In this document: in pieces, positions 16,678 through 26,473 of the stretch
Position numbering within the stretch: the stretch's first letter is position 1
Layout of the letters: the number at the start of each line of letters is the position of its first letter
Source: Clostridium sp.
Lineage (GTDB): Bacteria > Bacillota > Clostridia > Clostridiales > Clostridiaceae
Direction of reading: 5' to 3'
DNA: 64,000 nucleotides
Assembly: GCF_021372645.1 (NCBI RefSeq)
Contig: NZ_JAJFUC010000002.1
Coordinates: 1 to 64,000 of the forward strand
Program-made: the position numbers and the translations under genes
Notes under the pieces: model-generated
The model's database searches: none
Told to the model about the DNA's origin: nothing
What the model saw: the letters and a program-made list of their open reading frames with translations, nothing else

Positions 16678-17646
16678 ATGTTTAGAATTTTGGATGTAAT
16701 TAATGAATTAAAAAATGAAAAAAGAATTTTTATACAAACTCATAATTTTCCAGATCATGATGCAGTAGCTTCAGCATATGGATTAAGTAAGTTTTTGTTC
16801 GGATTTGGAATAAAGACTCATATCATATATAAGGGTGAAATCCAAAGGGATTCACTCATTAAAATGATAGAAAGTCTCAACATAAACATTAGCAAATATG
16901 AAGAATTTGATATAAGAGATGAAGATAAAATAATTGTAGTAGATGGTTGTAAGGGAAACAGTAATGTTGAGGACTTGGATGGAGATGAAATATTAGTAAT
17001 AGATCATCATGATGTAAATAAGCCAGAAGAGGTTAGATATGTTGATATAAGAAGCAGCTACGGAGCATGCTCAACCATCATTTATACATACTACAAACAA
17101 CTAAAAAAAAATATACCAAAGGACGTAGCCACTGCACTTATGATTGGACTAAACATGGACACAGCTCAACTTACAAGAGGTGTGTCAGAGGAAGATGTTA
17201 ATGCTTTTCATTATTTATATATACAAGCCAATATCCCCTTAGTTAATTCAATACTTAGAAATTATATTAAAACCAAGGATTTAAATTTCTATAAGTTTTT
17301 GCTCAATAATATAAAAATTGATTCAGCAGTTGCTTTTTGCTATTTCGAGGATGGCTGCGATCAAAACTTACTTGGAATTCTTGGTGATTTTGTATTGTCA
17401 CTTGAGGAAATTGATTTCGTAATTCTATGTGCTAAAAATGATGGAGTAATAAATTTTTCTATAAGGAACGAAAAACGTGAAGCAAGTGCAGCCGCTATTA
17501 TTCAAGATGTGTTAAAGGGAATTGGATTTGGAGGCGGGCATGCAGACATGGCTGGTGGGGTAATAAAAGATACCACAAAATTTAATGAAGAAAAAATCTA
17601 TAATCTTTTCATTGATAAAATAGAAAAGATTTTATTCGAAGACTAG
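16678..17646 (+). CDS. DHH-family phosphoesterase (NrnA-like oligoribonuclease / pAp phosphatase)
   Basis: Cytoplasmic manganese-dependent enzyme predicted to degrade short RNA oligomers or dephosphorylate 3'-phosphoadenosine 5'-phosphate. The DHH motif set is complete: PDHDA with the first Asp at 26, VDGC (Asp89), DHH at 109-111, and the DHHA1 domain with GGGHADMAGG near residue 280. The 322-residue length matches the NrnA group. The start ATG 16678 follows AAGGAATGGTG. It is followed by a perfect 16-bp terminator, so it is monocistronic. Substrate assignment within the DHH superfamily is inferred. Confidence 0.88.
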   Translation: MFRILDVINELKNEKRIFIQTHNFPDHDAVASAYGLSKFLFGFGIKTHIIYKGEIQRDSLIKMIESLNINISKYEEFDIRDEDKIIVVDGCKGNSNVEDLDGDEILVIDHHDVNKPEEVRYVDIRSSYGACSTIIYTYYKQLKKNIPKDVATALMIGLNMDTAQLTRGVSEEDVNAFHYLYIQANIPLVNSILRNYIKTKDLNFYKFLLNNIKIDSAVAFCYFEDGCDQNLLGILGDFVLSLEEIDFVILCAKNDGVINFSIRNEKREASAAAIIQDVLKGIGFGGGHADMAGGVIKDTTKFNEEKIYNLFIDKIEKILFED

Positions 17647-17732
17647 AATAAAAACTTTAAGAACACTAATAAGTAGCTGAACAGGAGATCGTCTAAGTAA
17701 ATATAAAAAATTAAATAATGAATAAAATTAGG

Positions 17733-17774
17733 ATAATCAATTGTAAGAAAAAACACTTACAATTGATTATTTTT
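17733..17774 (+). terminator. Terminator of the DHH phosphoesterase gene
   Basis: ATAATCAATTGTAAG pairs perfectly with CTTACAATTGATTAT around an eight-base loop and is followed by Ts. Confidence 0.8.
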
Positions 17775-17814
17775 AACAGGACAGAAAAAATAAGTACTAT
17801 TTAAATGATATATT

Positions 17815-18010
17815 ATTTTTGATTATTATTTCTCTCAAACATAACTTTTCCAGGGCAAGCCTTAGATTGACCCAATCACATACATTTTGCGCAGCTTAAG
17901 CATTTACTGGTATCTTTACCTTCTCTAGCATCATTTGCCCAATTAGGATTTATAAGAACTCCTTTACCAATGTCTACAAGGTCTACATTTGTTTCATTTA
18001 ATATTTCCTC
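17815..18010 (-). pseudogene. 3' remnant of an Old Yellow Enzyme-type NADH:flavin oxidoreductase
   Basis: Read leftward from about 18010, the frame gives EEILNETNVDLVDIGKGVLI, NPNWANDAREGKD and TSKCLSCAKCM before a stop. This is the familiar end of the TIM-barrel in OYE-like enzymes (D-x-V-x-x-G-R/K, DP-x-W-x-N-K) and the start of the 4Fe-4S cysteine cluster. After one stop the reading GQSKACPGKVMFERNN continues the expected cysteine pattern. No 5' part of the gene is present, so it is a relic of a deleted gene between the phosphoesterase and aat. Confidence 0.6.
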
Positions 18011-18105
18011 TCTTTTATTTACTCTTTTATTTAAAATATAACAAATCTCTATATATTATGTTAAAATAATTATTAAATATAGTTAGAATATAAGGAAGTG
18101 AGACA

Positions 18106-18762
18106 ATGCCTATTTTTAAATTGACAAAAGAAAATATCTTTCCAAATCCAGAACTTTCTGAGAAAGATGGACTTTTGGCGATTGGCGGAGATTTATCTTT
18201 AGAAAGGTTAATTTTAGCTTATTGTAACGGTATATTCCCATGGTATAATGATGGAGAGGCAATTCTTTGGTGGTGCCCTAAACCTAGATTTATAATAATA
18301 CCTAAAGAAATTAAAATTTCTAAATCAATGAAGAAAATAATTGAAAAAGAAAATTTCAAAATAACCTTTAATAATGATTTTAATGGTGTAATAAGTAATT
18401 GCAAGTCTCTGAGAGAAAATAACAATGAAGGAACTTGGATTAGCGATGATATGAAAAATGCATATATAAATCTTTATAATAATGGTTATGCAATAAGTGT
18501 TGAGACATATCTTAAGGATGAACTAGTTGGAGGTTTGTATGGAGTTAAAATAGGTAAATGCTTTTTTGGAGAAAGTATGTTTTCAAAGGTAAGCAATGGA
18601 TCTAAAATCGCATTGATTAAGCTAGCAGAAAAATTAGCAAGTGAAGGTTTTATATTTATAGATTGTCAAATGCATACAGACCATTTAGAAAGTATGGGGG
18701 GAAAATTTGTAGAATGGGACATCTTCAAGGAGTTACTTCATAAAGGAATATTAGAAAATTAA
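18106..18762 (+). CDS. aat: Leucyl/phenylalanyl-tRNA-protein transferase
   Basis: Transfers Leu or Phe from tRNA to N-terminal Arg or Lys of proteins, marking them for ClpAP/ClpS degradation. The family signature YCNGIFPWYNDGEAILWWCPKPR is visible in pieces (NGIFPWY, WWCPKPR), with GGLYGVKIGKCFFGESMFS in the middle and FIDCQMHTDHLESMGG near the end. The 218-residue length is typical. AAGGAAGTGAG precedes ATG 18106. It follows an OYE relic and is followed by an unrelated methyltransferase gene with about 110 bases between. Confident assignment. Confidence 0.95.
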   Translation: MPIFKLTKENIFPNPELSEKDGLLAIGGDLSLERLILAYCNGIFPWYNDGEAILWWCPKPRFIIIPKEIKISKSMKKIIEKENFKITFNNDFNGVISNCKSLRENNNEGTWISDDMKNAYINLYNNGYAISVETYLKDELVGGLYGVKIGKCFFGESMFSKVSNGSKIALIKLAEKLASEGFIFIDCQMHTDHLESMGGKFVEWDIFKELLHKGILEN

Positions 18763-18873
18763 TTTAATATCTATTTCAATAATAACATCAAATATAACCA
18801 GAACTAAGTGTTATAAATGGTATTATTATATATACTCATTTAATTTTAAAATAGAAAATAAGGTGTGTTAAAT

Positions 18874-20037
18874 ATGGAAGATATAAAAAAAGCAATAGAA
18901 GAAATTATACAAGATGAAATTATAAAATTAGTAATTAGCAATAAAATTAATAAAGATGTGGAATATAACAAAATAACCTTTGTTCTTAAAGAAAATAATA
19001 ATAAACAATATTATCAAATAGAAAAATATACTGATAAGCAAGTATTTCATGAAAATATTGATGTAGAAAGCTTAGGCGATAAAGTTCTTGAATACGTAGC
19101 TGCAAATTATAAACAAATTTCAGCTTGGTCAAATTCGATTACCTTTGATGTGAAAATATCTAAAAAAGGCAAGGTTTTATTAAGCAAGAAAAAAAATGAT
19201 AATACAAAAATGGTTAATAAAAGTCATAACAAAGAAAAGAATTATATTTTAAGAGAAGGAATGATAATTGAACCTCTTATAGATTTAGGTATCTTTACTA
19301 AAGAAGGAAAAGTTGTTAATTCTAAATATGATAAATATAAGCAGATAAACAGATTTGTAGAAATAATTGATGATGAAATTAAAAAAAATGATTATACAGA
19401 CTTAACGATTCTGGATTTTGGATGTGGAAAATCTTATTTAACCTTCGTACTATATTATTACTTTGTAGAAATTAAGAAAATCAACGTAAAGATGATAGGT
19501 TTAGATCTTAAAGAAGATGTAATAAAGAAATGTAATGACATAGCAAAGCACTATAATTATGAAAACTTACATTTCGAACTTGGAGATATAAATGGTTTCA
19601 AATATAATAATAAGGTTGATATGGTAATTACATTACATGCATGTGATACTGCTACTGATTATGCTTTATATAATGCAATAAAATGGAATACTAAAATGAT
19701 TTTCTCTGTTCCTTGTTGCCAACATGAATTCAATCATCAAATAAAAACAGAATCATTATCTATATTAACAAAGTATGGAATAGTACAAGAAAGAATTGCA
19801 GCACTTATGACAGATTCAGTTCGTGCAAATCTTTTAGAAAGTGTAGGTTATAAAACTCAGCTTTTAGAATTTATAGATATAGCACATTCCCCTAAAAATA
19901 TATTAATTAGAGCATCAAAGTCTAATATATCTAAAGATCAAAAGGAAAAGGCGTTAGATGAAGTTAAAAATTTAATAAATCAATTTAATCTTAATCCTAC
20001 ATTATTTAATTTGCTAAAAGAAGATAATTTAATTTAG
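18874..20037 (+). CDS. Class I SAM-dependent methyltransferase (Methyltransf_32 type)
   Basis: A 387-residue methyltransferase. The SAM-binding motif I is LDFGCGKSYLTF (about residues 175-186), followed by GLDLKEDVIKKC (motif II) and DMVITLHACDTATDYAL. The pattern VPCCQHEF is typical of the Methyltransf_32 group, which contains RNA- and protein-methylating enzymes; the substrate is unknown. The N-terminal 130 residues are a separate mixed alpha/beta region. A GTG at 18865 overlaps the ribosome site AAGGTG, so ATG 18874 is preferred. A terminator follows. Not obviously linked to neighbouring genes. Confidence 0.8.
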   Translation: MEDIKKAIEEIIQDEIIKLVISNKINKDVEYNKITFVLKENNNKQYYQIEKYTDKQVFHENIDVESLGDKVLEYVAANYKQISAWSNSITFDVKISKKGKVLLSKKKNDNTKMVNKSHNKEKNYILREGMIIEPLIDLGIFTKEGKVVNSKYDKYKQINRFVEIIDDEIKKNDYTDLTILDFGCGKSYLTFVLYYYFVEIKKINVKMIGLDLKEDVIKKCNDIAKHYNYENLHFELGDINGFKYNNKVDMVITLHACDTATDYALYNAIKWNTKMIFSVPCCQHEFNHQIKTESLSILTKYGIVQERIAALMTDSVRANLLESVGYKTQLLEFIDIAHSPKNILIRASKSNISKDQKEKALDEVKNLINQFNLNPTLFNLLKEDNLI

Positions 20038-20086
20038 GATTTTACCCAAGGTCAGAGACTAAACTAGATGGTGTAGTAGATAAAAT

Positions 20087-20120
20087 AAATAACCACACGC
20101 TAAGCGAGTGGTTATTTTTT
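20087..20120 (+). terminator. Terminator of the methyltransferase gene
   Basis: AATAACCAC and GTGGTTATT form a stem around an 11-base loop and end in a T-run. Confidence 0.75.
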
Positions 20121-20138
20121 AGCGCTTAAGGATATGAA

Positions 20139-20285
20139 CTATTTATAATTAGGACGTAGTGAAGGTTCATTTTCTCCATAAGGACTTTTTTCATTTGCTT
20201 TATTCTTTACGACTTTAGCATAATCTCGTGATGATGGATCGTATGTATTTTTTTTCCATGAATTATCAGTACGTTTGTTATTCAT
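20139..20285 (-). CDS. Small hydrophilic protein, 48 residues
   Basis: MNNKRTDNSWKKNTYDPSSR opens a 48-residue Asn/Lys-rich product ending PSLRPNYK. It has a very strong ribosome site GAGGAGG seven bases before ATG 20285, which argues for a real gene. No cysteines, no membrane segment and no known domain. It resembles in style the other short, Lys/Asn/Ser-rich proteins at 32.7-35.3 kb, which may be spore-associated. Function unknown. Confidence 0.6.
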   Translation of the reverse strand: MNNKRTDNSWKKNTYDPSSRDYAKVVKNKANEKSPYGENEPSLRPNYK

Positions 20286-20508
20286 ATTAATCCTCCTCAT
20301 ATAATTAGATTTCTATATTAGCTTATCCATATTATTAAAAAATATTATTTATCTTATATTTACTAGTTATTTTTGAAGTCACCAATTATAATTTAAATTG
20401 TTATTCTTATGTAAATTAGATATAATACATTTGAAAGAAAAATAGACTTTTTAAAATAATTTGACTAATTCAAAATTTTATATAAAACTGAAAGGAGGAG
20501 AACTTAAT

Positions 20509-22596
20509 TTGAAAAGAATTAATATTTTAAATCAAGATACTGCAAATAAAATTGCAGCTGGAGAAGTTGTTGAAAGACCCTCTTCAGTAGTTAAAGAATT
20601 AGTTGAGAATTCTATAGATGCCAATTCTAAAAACATAGTAATTGAAATAGAAGAGGGTGGAACATCACTAATAAGAATTATTGATGATGGTGATGGGATT
20701 TATAAAGATGACATAGATAAGGCTTTTCTTCCTCATGCTACTAGTAAGATTAATAAATCAGAAGACATCTATAATATACATACTTTGGGCTTTCGAGGAG
20801 AAGCACTTCCATCTATAGCCTCTGTAGCTAAAGTTAATTTAAAATCTAAACAAGAAAATCAAGAATTCGGATATGAAATATCTATTGAAGGTGGCAAGCC
20901 ATCATGCGTTACAGAATGTGGGGTAAATAAAGGTACTATAATAGAAGTTCGTGATTTATTCTTTAATGTACCGGCCAGGAAAAAATTCTTAAAGTCTGTA
21001 TCTAAAGAAGGTTCTTTAATAAATGATATAATAACTAGACTTGCCTTAGCTAATCCCAAAATTAGCTTTAAATTATACAATAATCATAAGAAAATTCTTC
21101 ACACTTTCGGAAATGGAGATCTTAAAGATGTTATAAGAACTATATATGGAAAGTCTATAACTGATAATATGCTATATTATGATGATACTTCTGATCTCAT
21201 AACCGTTTATGGCTATGTGGGCAACGAAGAGATAGCTAGAGGTTCTAGGAATAATCAAAGTATTTTTGTGAATAAAAGATATATAAAAAATAGATCATTA
21301 GGAATAGCTGTTGAGCAAGCATTTAAATCTTTTTCAACAGTAAATAAATTTCCTTTCTTTATATTATTTATAGAAGTATATCCAGAATATGTAGATGTTA
21401 ATATTCATCCAACTAAAGCAGAAGTAAAATTTAATGATGAGAGAATGATATTTAAAAAGATTTTTGGAGCAGTTCATACCGCCTTAAAAAATGAGGTGTT
21501 TGAATCCTTTGCAATAAAAGAAGCGAAAGAAAACATTGAGAGTTCTACAATTCCAAGCTTTGAAGAAATAACCTTTAAAATAAAAGAAGAAGAAGAAAAA
21601 GTTAAATTTGCAAATTCAGCAGCAAAAACTATGATGGAGCAAGGAAAAGATTTAAAAGTAGATAATTCTTCTTTAAATGAATATAAAGCTACAAGTACAT
21701 ATGTTTCAAATTCAGATTATGAGGATAATTTAGGCCTTAAAAACAGTACTTATGATGAATTTAATAAGACTATAATTGATATACCTGTAGATCTTAAACT
21801 AACAGAAAGAGATACTTTAATAAATATAGAAAATAAAAATTCAATAGGGTTAATTAATAATTTAAATTCAGAAATTACAAATGAGAATAGGAATGAAGTA
21901 ACATTCTCGAACAAATGTTCTAACATACTAAAAACCTCATTCGATGAGGCTATCACTAAGTCTGTTAATAATTTACAAAAGTTTAAAGGAAATAATAGTG
22001 TAAAATCGATAGCTAAGTTTCCACCAATCACTATAATTGGTCAGTATAATAAGACTTATATATTAGGCGAATATGAAGGAACATTGTATATGATTGATCA
22101 ACATGCAGCTCATGAAAAGATACTATTTGAGAAATATTTAAAAGAAATTGAAGATGGAAATATTATAATTCAACCTCTTATGGTTCCAAGTATAATTGAT
22201 TTAAGTATAGATGATTATTCTTATTTTGAAGAAAATAAAGAGGTATTTAAAGATGCAGGCTTTTTAATACAAGAGTTTGGTGGGAATTCATTATCCTTAA
22301 AAGAAGTTCCATATTTTTTAGGGAAGCTAAATCCTAAAAATTTATTTTTAGATATCCTTGATAATCTTAAAAATTTAGGTAATGGAAAGACAAGTGAAGT
22401 TAAACATAACACTATAGCTAGTAAAGCATGTAAATCAGCTATTAAAGGAAATGATAAGTTAGAAATAAATGAAATGATAAAGCTTGTTGAAGACTTAATG
22501 TATATTGAAGATCCTTTTCACTGTCCACACGGAAGGCCTGTAATAATAAAATTTACAAGTACGGATATTGATAAGAAATTCAGGAGAATAATATAA
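20509..22596 (+). CDS. mutL: DNA mismatch repair protein MutL
   Basis: GHKL ATPase and endonuclease partner of MutS in mismatch repair. N-terminal signatures: NKIAAGEVVERPSSVVKELV, then NSIDA, DDGDGI, ATSKI and GFRGEAL. The C-terminal domain carries DQHAAHEKILFE (the DQHA-x2-E nuclease motif) and ACKSAIKGND and CPHGRP, as in endonuclease-active MutL proteins. The linker of about 200 residues is variable. The long frame opens at a TTG at 20461, but AAAGGAGGAG at 20491-20500 points to the TTG at 20509 as the start. miaA follows after 62 bases and hfq after that. The usual partner mutS is not found upstream. Confidence 0.95.
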   Translation: MKRINILNQDTANKIAAGEVVERPSSVVKELVENSIDANSKNIVIEIEEGGTSLIRIIDDGDGIYKDDIDKAFLPHATSKINKSEDIYNIHTLGFRGEALPSIASVAKVNLKSKQENQEFGYEISIEGGKPSCVTECGVNKGTIIEVRDLFFNVPARKKFLKSVSKEGSLINDIITRLALANPKISFKLYNNHKKILHTFGNGDLKDVIRTIYGKSITDNMLYYDDTSDLITVYGYVGNEEIARGSRNNQSIFVNKRYIKNRSLGIAVEQAFKSFSTVNKFPFFILFIEVYPEYVDVNIHPTKAEVKFNDERMIFKKIFGAVHTALKNEVFESFAIKEAKENIESSTIPSFEEITFKIKEEEEKVKFANSAAKTMMEQGKDLKVDNSSLNEYKATSTYVSNSDYEDNLGLKNSTYDEFNKTIIDIPVDLKLTERDTLINIENKNSIGLINNLNSEITNENRNEVTFSNKCSNILKTSFDEAITKSVNNLQKFKGNNSVKSIAKFPPITIIGQYNKTYILGEYEGTLYMIDQHAAHEKILFEKYLKEIEDGNIIIQPLMVPSIIDLSIDDYSYFEENKEVFKDAGFLIQEFGGNSLSLKEVPYFLGKLNPKNLFLDILDNLKNLGNGKTSEVKHNTIASKACKSAIKGNDKLEINEMIKLVEDLMYIEDPFHCPHGRPVIIKFTSTDIDKKFRRII

Positions 22597-22658
22597 ATAA
22601 ACACTAAATCTTAATGTTGAAAATTCATATTAGAGAAGTGATTTGAAGGGATACGATA

Positions 22659-23588
22659 ATGAAACAAAAATTATTAGTAATTGGTGGTCCAACTGCAGTG
22701 GGGAAGACGGACCTTTCTATAAAGCTCGCAAAAAATTTAAATGGAGAAATTATTTCAGCTGACTCTATGCAGATTTATAAATACATGGATATCGGTTCTG
22801 CAAAAGTAACAATAGATGAAATGGATGGAATCAAACATTATCTAATTGATACTATAACTCCTGATATTCCATTTTCAGTAGCTGATTTTAAGGAATATGG
22901 TGAGAAAGCATTAAATGAGATTATATCTAAAGGAAATTTACCAATAATCTGTGGCGGAACAGGACTTTATATTAATTCATTAACTTGCAATATGACTTTT
23001 ACAGAAGCAGAAAAAGATGAACACTATAGAAAGTGCTTAGAAAATTTAGCAATAGAAAAAGGTAATGACTATGTACATGAGATGTTAAAAGAATGTGATC
23101 CTAAAAGCTATGAAGAAATACACCCTAACAACAGAAAAAGAGTTATTAGAGCTCTAGAAGTATTTAAACTTACAAAGAAGCCTTTTAGTTCTTATAACGC
23201 TGGAGAAGATTTTTATAATAGCAATTATGATGTATATTATTATGTTTTAATTATGGATAGGGAAAAGTTATATGCGAGAATCAATAAAAGAGTAGATATT
23301 ATGATGGAAAAAGGACTTTTAGAAGAGTGTATAAGATTAAAAGAAATGGGATATACTTCAGACATCCAATCAATGCAAGGAATAGGGTATAAAGAAATTT
23401 TATATTATTTGGAAGGTAAAATTGCGTTAGATGAAGCTATTGATATGATAAAGCAGGGATCAAGAAATTACGCTAAAAGACAATTAACATGGTTTAGACG
23501 TGATACACGATGTGTATTTTTAGATAAAGATAAAATGAGTGATGATGAAATTTTAGATAAAGTTATTAATGACATAAAAAACAACTAG
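22659..23588 (+). CDS. miaA: tRNA dimethylallyltransferase
   Basis: Adds an isopentenyl group to A37 of tRNAs reading U-starting codons; its product is the substrate of MiaB, also in this window. P-loop [11 protein letters not shown] at the N-terminus, then [17 protein letters not shown], the HYLIDTI region, [10 protein letters not shown] and [10 protein letters not shown] near the C-terminus are all family signatures. The 309-residue length is normal. It sits between mutL and hfq in one direction, as is common in Firmicutes. The ribosome site before ATG 22659 is weak (GAAGGGATA). Confidence 0.96.
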   Translation: MKQKLLVIGGPTAVGKTDLSIKLAKNLNGEIISADSMQIYKYMDIGSAKVTIDEMDGIKHYLIDTITPDIPFSVADFKEYGEKALNEIISKGNLPIICGGTGLYINSLTCNMTFTEAEKDEHYRKCLENLAIEKGNDYVHEMLKECDPKSYEEIHPNNRKRVIRALEVFKLTKKPFSSYNAGEDFYNSNYDVYYYVLIMDREKLYARINKRVDIMMEKGLLEECIRLKEMGYTSDIQSMQGIGYKEILYYLEGKIALDEAIDMIKQGSRNYAKRQLTWFRRDTRCVFLDKDKMSDDEILDKVINDIKNN

Positions 23589-23632
23589 CGTTATAATAGT
23601 ATTTGTAAAGTTATTTATGGAGGTGTTATATT

Positions 23633-23878
23633 TTGGTTAATAAACAACAAAGTAATTTGCAAGATATTTTTTTAAACAATGCAAGAAAAGAAAAAATACA
23701 ATTAACTATCCATTTGCTAAATGGATTTCAATTAAAAGGTATTGTAAGGGGTTTTGATAATTTTACTGTTATTTTAGAATGTGATAATAAACAAATGCTT
23801 ATATATAAACATTCAATATCAACTATAACGCCAATTCAGCCAATTTTATTTGCAAACAATGAATACGAAAATAATTAG
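23633..23878 (+). CDS. hfq: RNA chaperone Hfq
   Basis: Sm-fold hexameric RNA-binding protein. Sm1 is visible from [20 protein letters not shown] to GFDNFTVIL, and the Sm2 motif is YKHSIST. The 81-residue length is standard for Firmicutes. It starts with TTG at 23633 behind GGAGGTG (23619-23625). It follows miaA by 44 bases and ends at a small terminator that abuts a 163-bp repeat element. Confidence 0.95.
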   Translation: MVNKQQSNLQDIFLNNARKEKIQLTIHLLNGFQLKGIVRGFDNFTVILECDNKQMLIYKHSISTITPIQPILFANNEYENN

Positions 23879-23879
23879 T

Positions 23880-23904
23880 AAATAGGCATTAATTTTGCCT
23901 ATTT
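23880..23904 (+). terminator. Hairpin after hfq
   Basis: AAATAGGCA pairs with TGCCTATTT around a short loop directly after the hfq stop codon. Its right arm runs into the beginning of the 163-bp element, so the two may overlap by one or two bases. Confidence 0.55.
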
Positions 23905-24066
23905 AGGCATATGAAAGAAAATAACAAGTCCAAAATGCGATGTATATTTTGCGTCAGACGAGGAAGTATGTTTACCTCATAGCGGGCTATTAGGTGAACA
24001 TGCTGACGAAGTATGACACGAAATAGATTAGTATATTGACTTGTTATTTTTTTGATTATGCCTTAT
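23904..24066 (+). mobile_element. 163-bp inverted-repeat element, copy A
   Basis: A non-coding unit with imperfect terminal inverted repeats of about 27 bases (TAGGCATATGAAAGAAAATA versus AAGGCATAATCAAAAAAATA, both followed by ACAAGTC). An inner stem CGTCAG/CTGACG encloses ATGTTTACCT/AGGTGAACAT, so the whole can fold as one long hairpin. Copy B at 26474-26636 is inverted, also 163 bp and about 82% identical by hand alignment. It could be a MITE or a structured RNA locus. Confidence 0.75.
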
Positions 24067-24131
24067 TTTTGAGTTAGATAAAAATTTTATATAAAATACA
24101 ATTTATACATTTGGAAGGATGAAAATTAGAT

Positions 24132-25421
24132 ATGCTAAAAAAAACAGAAGAATTTTTAATTAAAAACTATAACATAAGTGAAAAGACATTTGAAATATAT
24201 AGACAGGCTATTTCTGATACAGAAGCTCAATTTAAAGAATATGATGAAATTAGAGAATTTAATCAACTTAAAGTTCTAAGAGCCTTTCAGTCAGAAAAAA
24301 TAAGTGATTCTCACTTTACTAATACTACTGGATATGGACTTGATGATTTAGGACGTGATGCATTAGACAAAGTATATGCTAGAATTTTCAATACTGAAGC
24401 TGGACTTGTTCGTCCACATTTTGTCAGTGGTACTCACGCTATTGGTTGTGCTATTGCCGGCAATGTAAAACCAGGTGATAAAATACTTTGTGCTTCAGGA
24501 CTACCTTATGATACTTTACTTGGAGTTCTTGGATTATCAAAAAAGAAAAATCCTGGTTCCTTAGATCAATATGGAATTAAAACCGATATAGTAAACTTAG
24601 ATAATGAAGGAAAATTCCAATTTGATAAAATTAAAGAAACTCTAAATTCCGATCATAGCATAAAGCTTGTACATATTCAAAGAAGCACAGGTTATGCTTC
24701 TAGAAAATCATTTTTAGTTTCAGAAATAGCAGAAGTAATTAAACATATAAGAGAAGTTCACAGTGATGTAATAATATTTATAGATAACTGTTATGGTGAA
24801 TTTATTGAAACTATGGAACCAACAGAATTTGGAGCTGACATTATGGCTGGCTCACTTATGAAAAACATTGGTGGTGGAATTGCACCGGGTGGTGGATATG
24901 TTGTAGGAAAAAAAGAATATGTAGATGCATCCGCTAATAGATTAACTGTTCCAGGTGTAGGAGGCGAGTATGGAGCTACTTATGGATTGATGAGAAGCTT
25001 TTATCAAGGATTATTCTCAGCACCTCATGTAGCTATAGAAGCTGTAAAAACTGCAATCTTTTGTGCTCGTGTAATGGAAATCGCAGGCTTTAAAGTATTC
25101 CCGGCATCAAGTGATAAAAGAACAGATATAATTCAAGCAATAGAATTTGGAGATCCTAAAAAATTAATTAACTTTTGTAGTGGAATACAAGCCGGATCAC
25201 CAATAGATGCTTTTGCAGTATGCGAACCATGGGCTATGCCTGGATATGATAATGAAATTGTTATGGCAGCCGGTGCGTTTATTTCTGGATCAACTATTGA
25301 ATTATCAGCAGATGGGCCTGTAAGGGAACCTTATATAGCTTATATCCAAGGTGGATTAAACTTTGATCATGGTAAGATAGGAGTACTTATCGGATTAAGT
25401 AAAGTGTTGGAATTGAAATAA
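24132..25421 (+). CDS. PLP-dependent Cys/Met-lyase-like enzyme, aluminium-resistance family (YnbB)
   Basis: Fold-type I pyridoxal-phosphate enzyme of the aluminium-resistance / methionine gamma-lyase-like family (COG4100). The lysine-bearing site appears as GSLMKNIGGGIAPGGGY, with an upstream VHIQRSTGYASRKSF region and FIDNCYGEF for the cofactor-binding Asp. The 429-residue length is typical. The ribosome site is weak (GGAAGGATG at 24113-24121). In clostridia this gene is commonly near hfq and lexA, as here. The natural reaction is not known; the aluminium name derives from genetic observations on family members. Confidence 0.85.
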   Translation: MLKKTEEFLIKNYNISEKTFEIYRQAISDTEAQFKEYDEIREFNQLKVLRAFQSEKISDSHFTNTTGYGLDDLGRDALDKVYARIFNTEAGLVRPHFVSGTHAIGCAIAGNVKPGDKILCASGLPYDTLLGVLGLSKKKNPGSLDQYGIKTDIVNLDNEGKFQFDKIKETLNSDHSIKLVHIQRSTGYASRKSFLVSEIAEVIKHIREVHSDVIIFIDNCYGEFIETMEPTEFGADIMAGSLMKNIGGGIAPGGGYVVGKKEYVDASANRLTVPGVGGEYGATYGLMRSFYQGLFSAPHVAIEAVKTAIFCARVMEIAGFKVFPASSDKRTDIIQAIEFGDPKKLINFCSGIQAGSPIDAFAVCEPWAMPGYDNEIVMAAGAFISGSTIELSADGPVREPYIAYIQGGLNFDHGKIGVLIGLSKVLELK

Positions 25422-25484
25422 CCTTTTCAACTAAGAAAATGTATAGTTTTTTATTGTGCTACATTAGAAGTATAAATTAAAATA

Positions 25485-25538
25485 GACTATTTAAATTATC
25501 AAATTCCGCCAGAATGGTTTTGATAAATTTAAATAGTC
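25485..25538. terminator. Bidirectional terminator between the PLP enzyme and lexA
   Basis: GACTATTTAAATT and AATTTAAATAGTC form a perfect 13-bp stem, extended by imperfect TCAAA/TTTGA pairing, between two converging genes. Confidence 0.7.
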
Positions 25539-25594
25539 CATTAATTTGTTAAGCCTTTTATTTACCTGATTCTAATTACGAAATAGATAAACTT

Positions 25595-26203
25595 TTATTT
25601 AAAAGATCTAAATATTCCGACAAGCTTACCTAATATTTTACAATCATCTACTAAAATTGGATCCATAGTATCATTTTCAGGTTGAAGCCTAATGTGATCC
25701 TTTTCTTTAAAAAATCTCTTTATTGTAGCACTATCATCTATTAAAGCAACTACTATATCACCATTAATTGCATTTTGTGCACTTTCTATAATAGCTAAAT
25801 CATTATCTCTAATACCTACGTTAACCATACTTTGACCAGAAACTCGAAGCATAAAAAGTTCTTTATCATGTTTTATATAATCTAATGGTATTGGGAATGT
25901 ATCTTCAATGTTCTCTGTTGCAAGTATTGGAAGTCCTGCTGTGATTTTGCCTATAATAGGAATATTAATCATTTCTTTCTTTGGCGCTGAAAGTTCAGCT
26001 ATTTCTAAAGCTCTTGGTTTAGATGGATCTCTTTTGATCATGCCTTTCTTCTCTAATCTTTTTAAATGGCCATGAACAGTTGAAGTTGATCTTAAAGATA
26101 CAGCTTCACAAATTTCTCTTACTGAAGGTGGATAACCTTTACTTTCTGTATAAGTTTTTAAAAATTCATATATTTCTGATTGCTTATCTTTTACGTCTGT
26201 CAT
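25595..26203 (-). CDS. lexA: SOS repressor LexA
   Basis: Represses the DNA-damage regulon until RecA-stimulated self-cleavage. The winged helix-turn-helix is at about residues 25-60 ([20 protein letters not shown]), the cleavage bond is Ala89-Gly90 in KITAGLPI, and the catalytic dyad is Ser125 (SGQSM) and Lys162 (TIKRFF). All are intact. The 202-residue length is normal. A GTG nine bases further upstream overlaps the ribosome site GAGGTG, so ATG 26203 is used. A LexA-box-like sequence lies upstream at 26256-26271, consistent with autoregulation. Confidence 0.96.
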   Translation of the reverse strand: MTDVKDKQSEIYEFLKTYTESKGYPPSVREICEAVSLRSTSTVHGHLKRLEKKGMIKRDPSKPRALEIAELSAPKKEMINIPIIGKITAGLPILATENIEDTFPIPLDYIKHDKELFMLRVSGQSMVNVGIRDNDLAIIESAQNAINGDIVVALIDDSATIKRFFKEKDHIRLQPENDTMDPILVDDCKILGKLVGIFRSFK

Positions 26204-26255
26204 TACAAACACCTCACTATTCTTCTAATTAGTATAGCATATACTATACTACATA

Positions 26256-26271
26256 GCAAACCTATGTTCTA
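26256..26271 (-). promoter_or_regulatory. Putative LexA box upstream of lexA
   Basis: On the minus strand the site reads AGAACATAGGTTTG, close to the Gram-positive GAAC-N4-GTTC consensus with one change. It lies about 53 bases before the lexA start, beside a TATACTA-rich promoter-like stretch. LexA autoregulation is inferred. Confidence 0.6.
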
Positions 26272-26473
26272 AAACTAAAAAAGCTAAAGAAAAGTCTATT
26301 TATAATTTTAAAATACAAATAAACTTATTCAGTTATTTCTTATCTGCTATAATTTAATATTTATATATTATTCTTTCCATATTAATAAAAAAATAGTATC
26401 ATATTTATGATATTATATTAAAGTGCTAAATAATTAATCGCTATTTTTCTATTACAACTTAAATAATTGAAAG

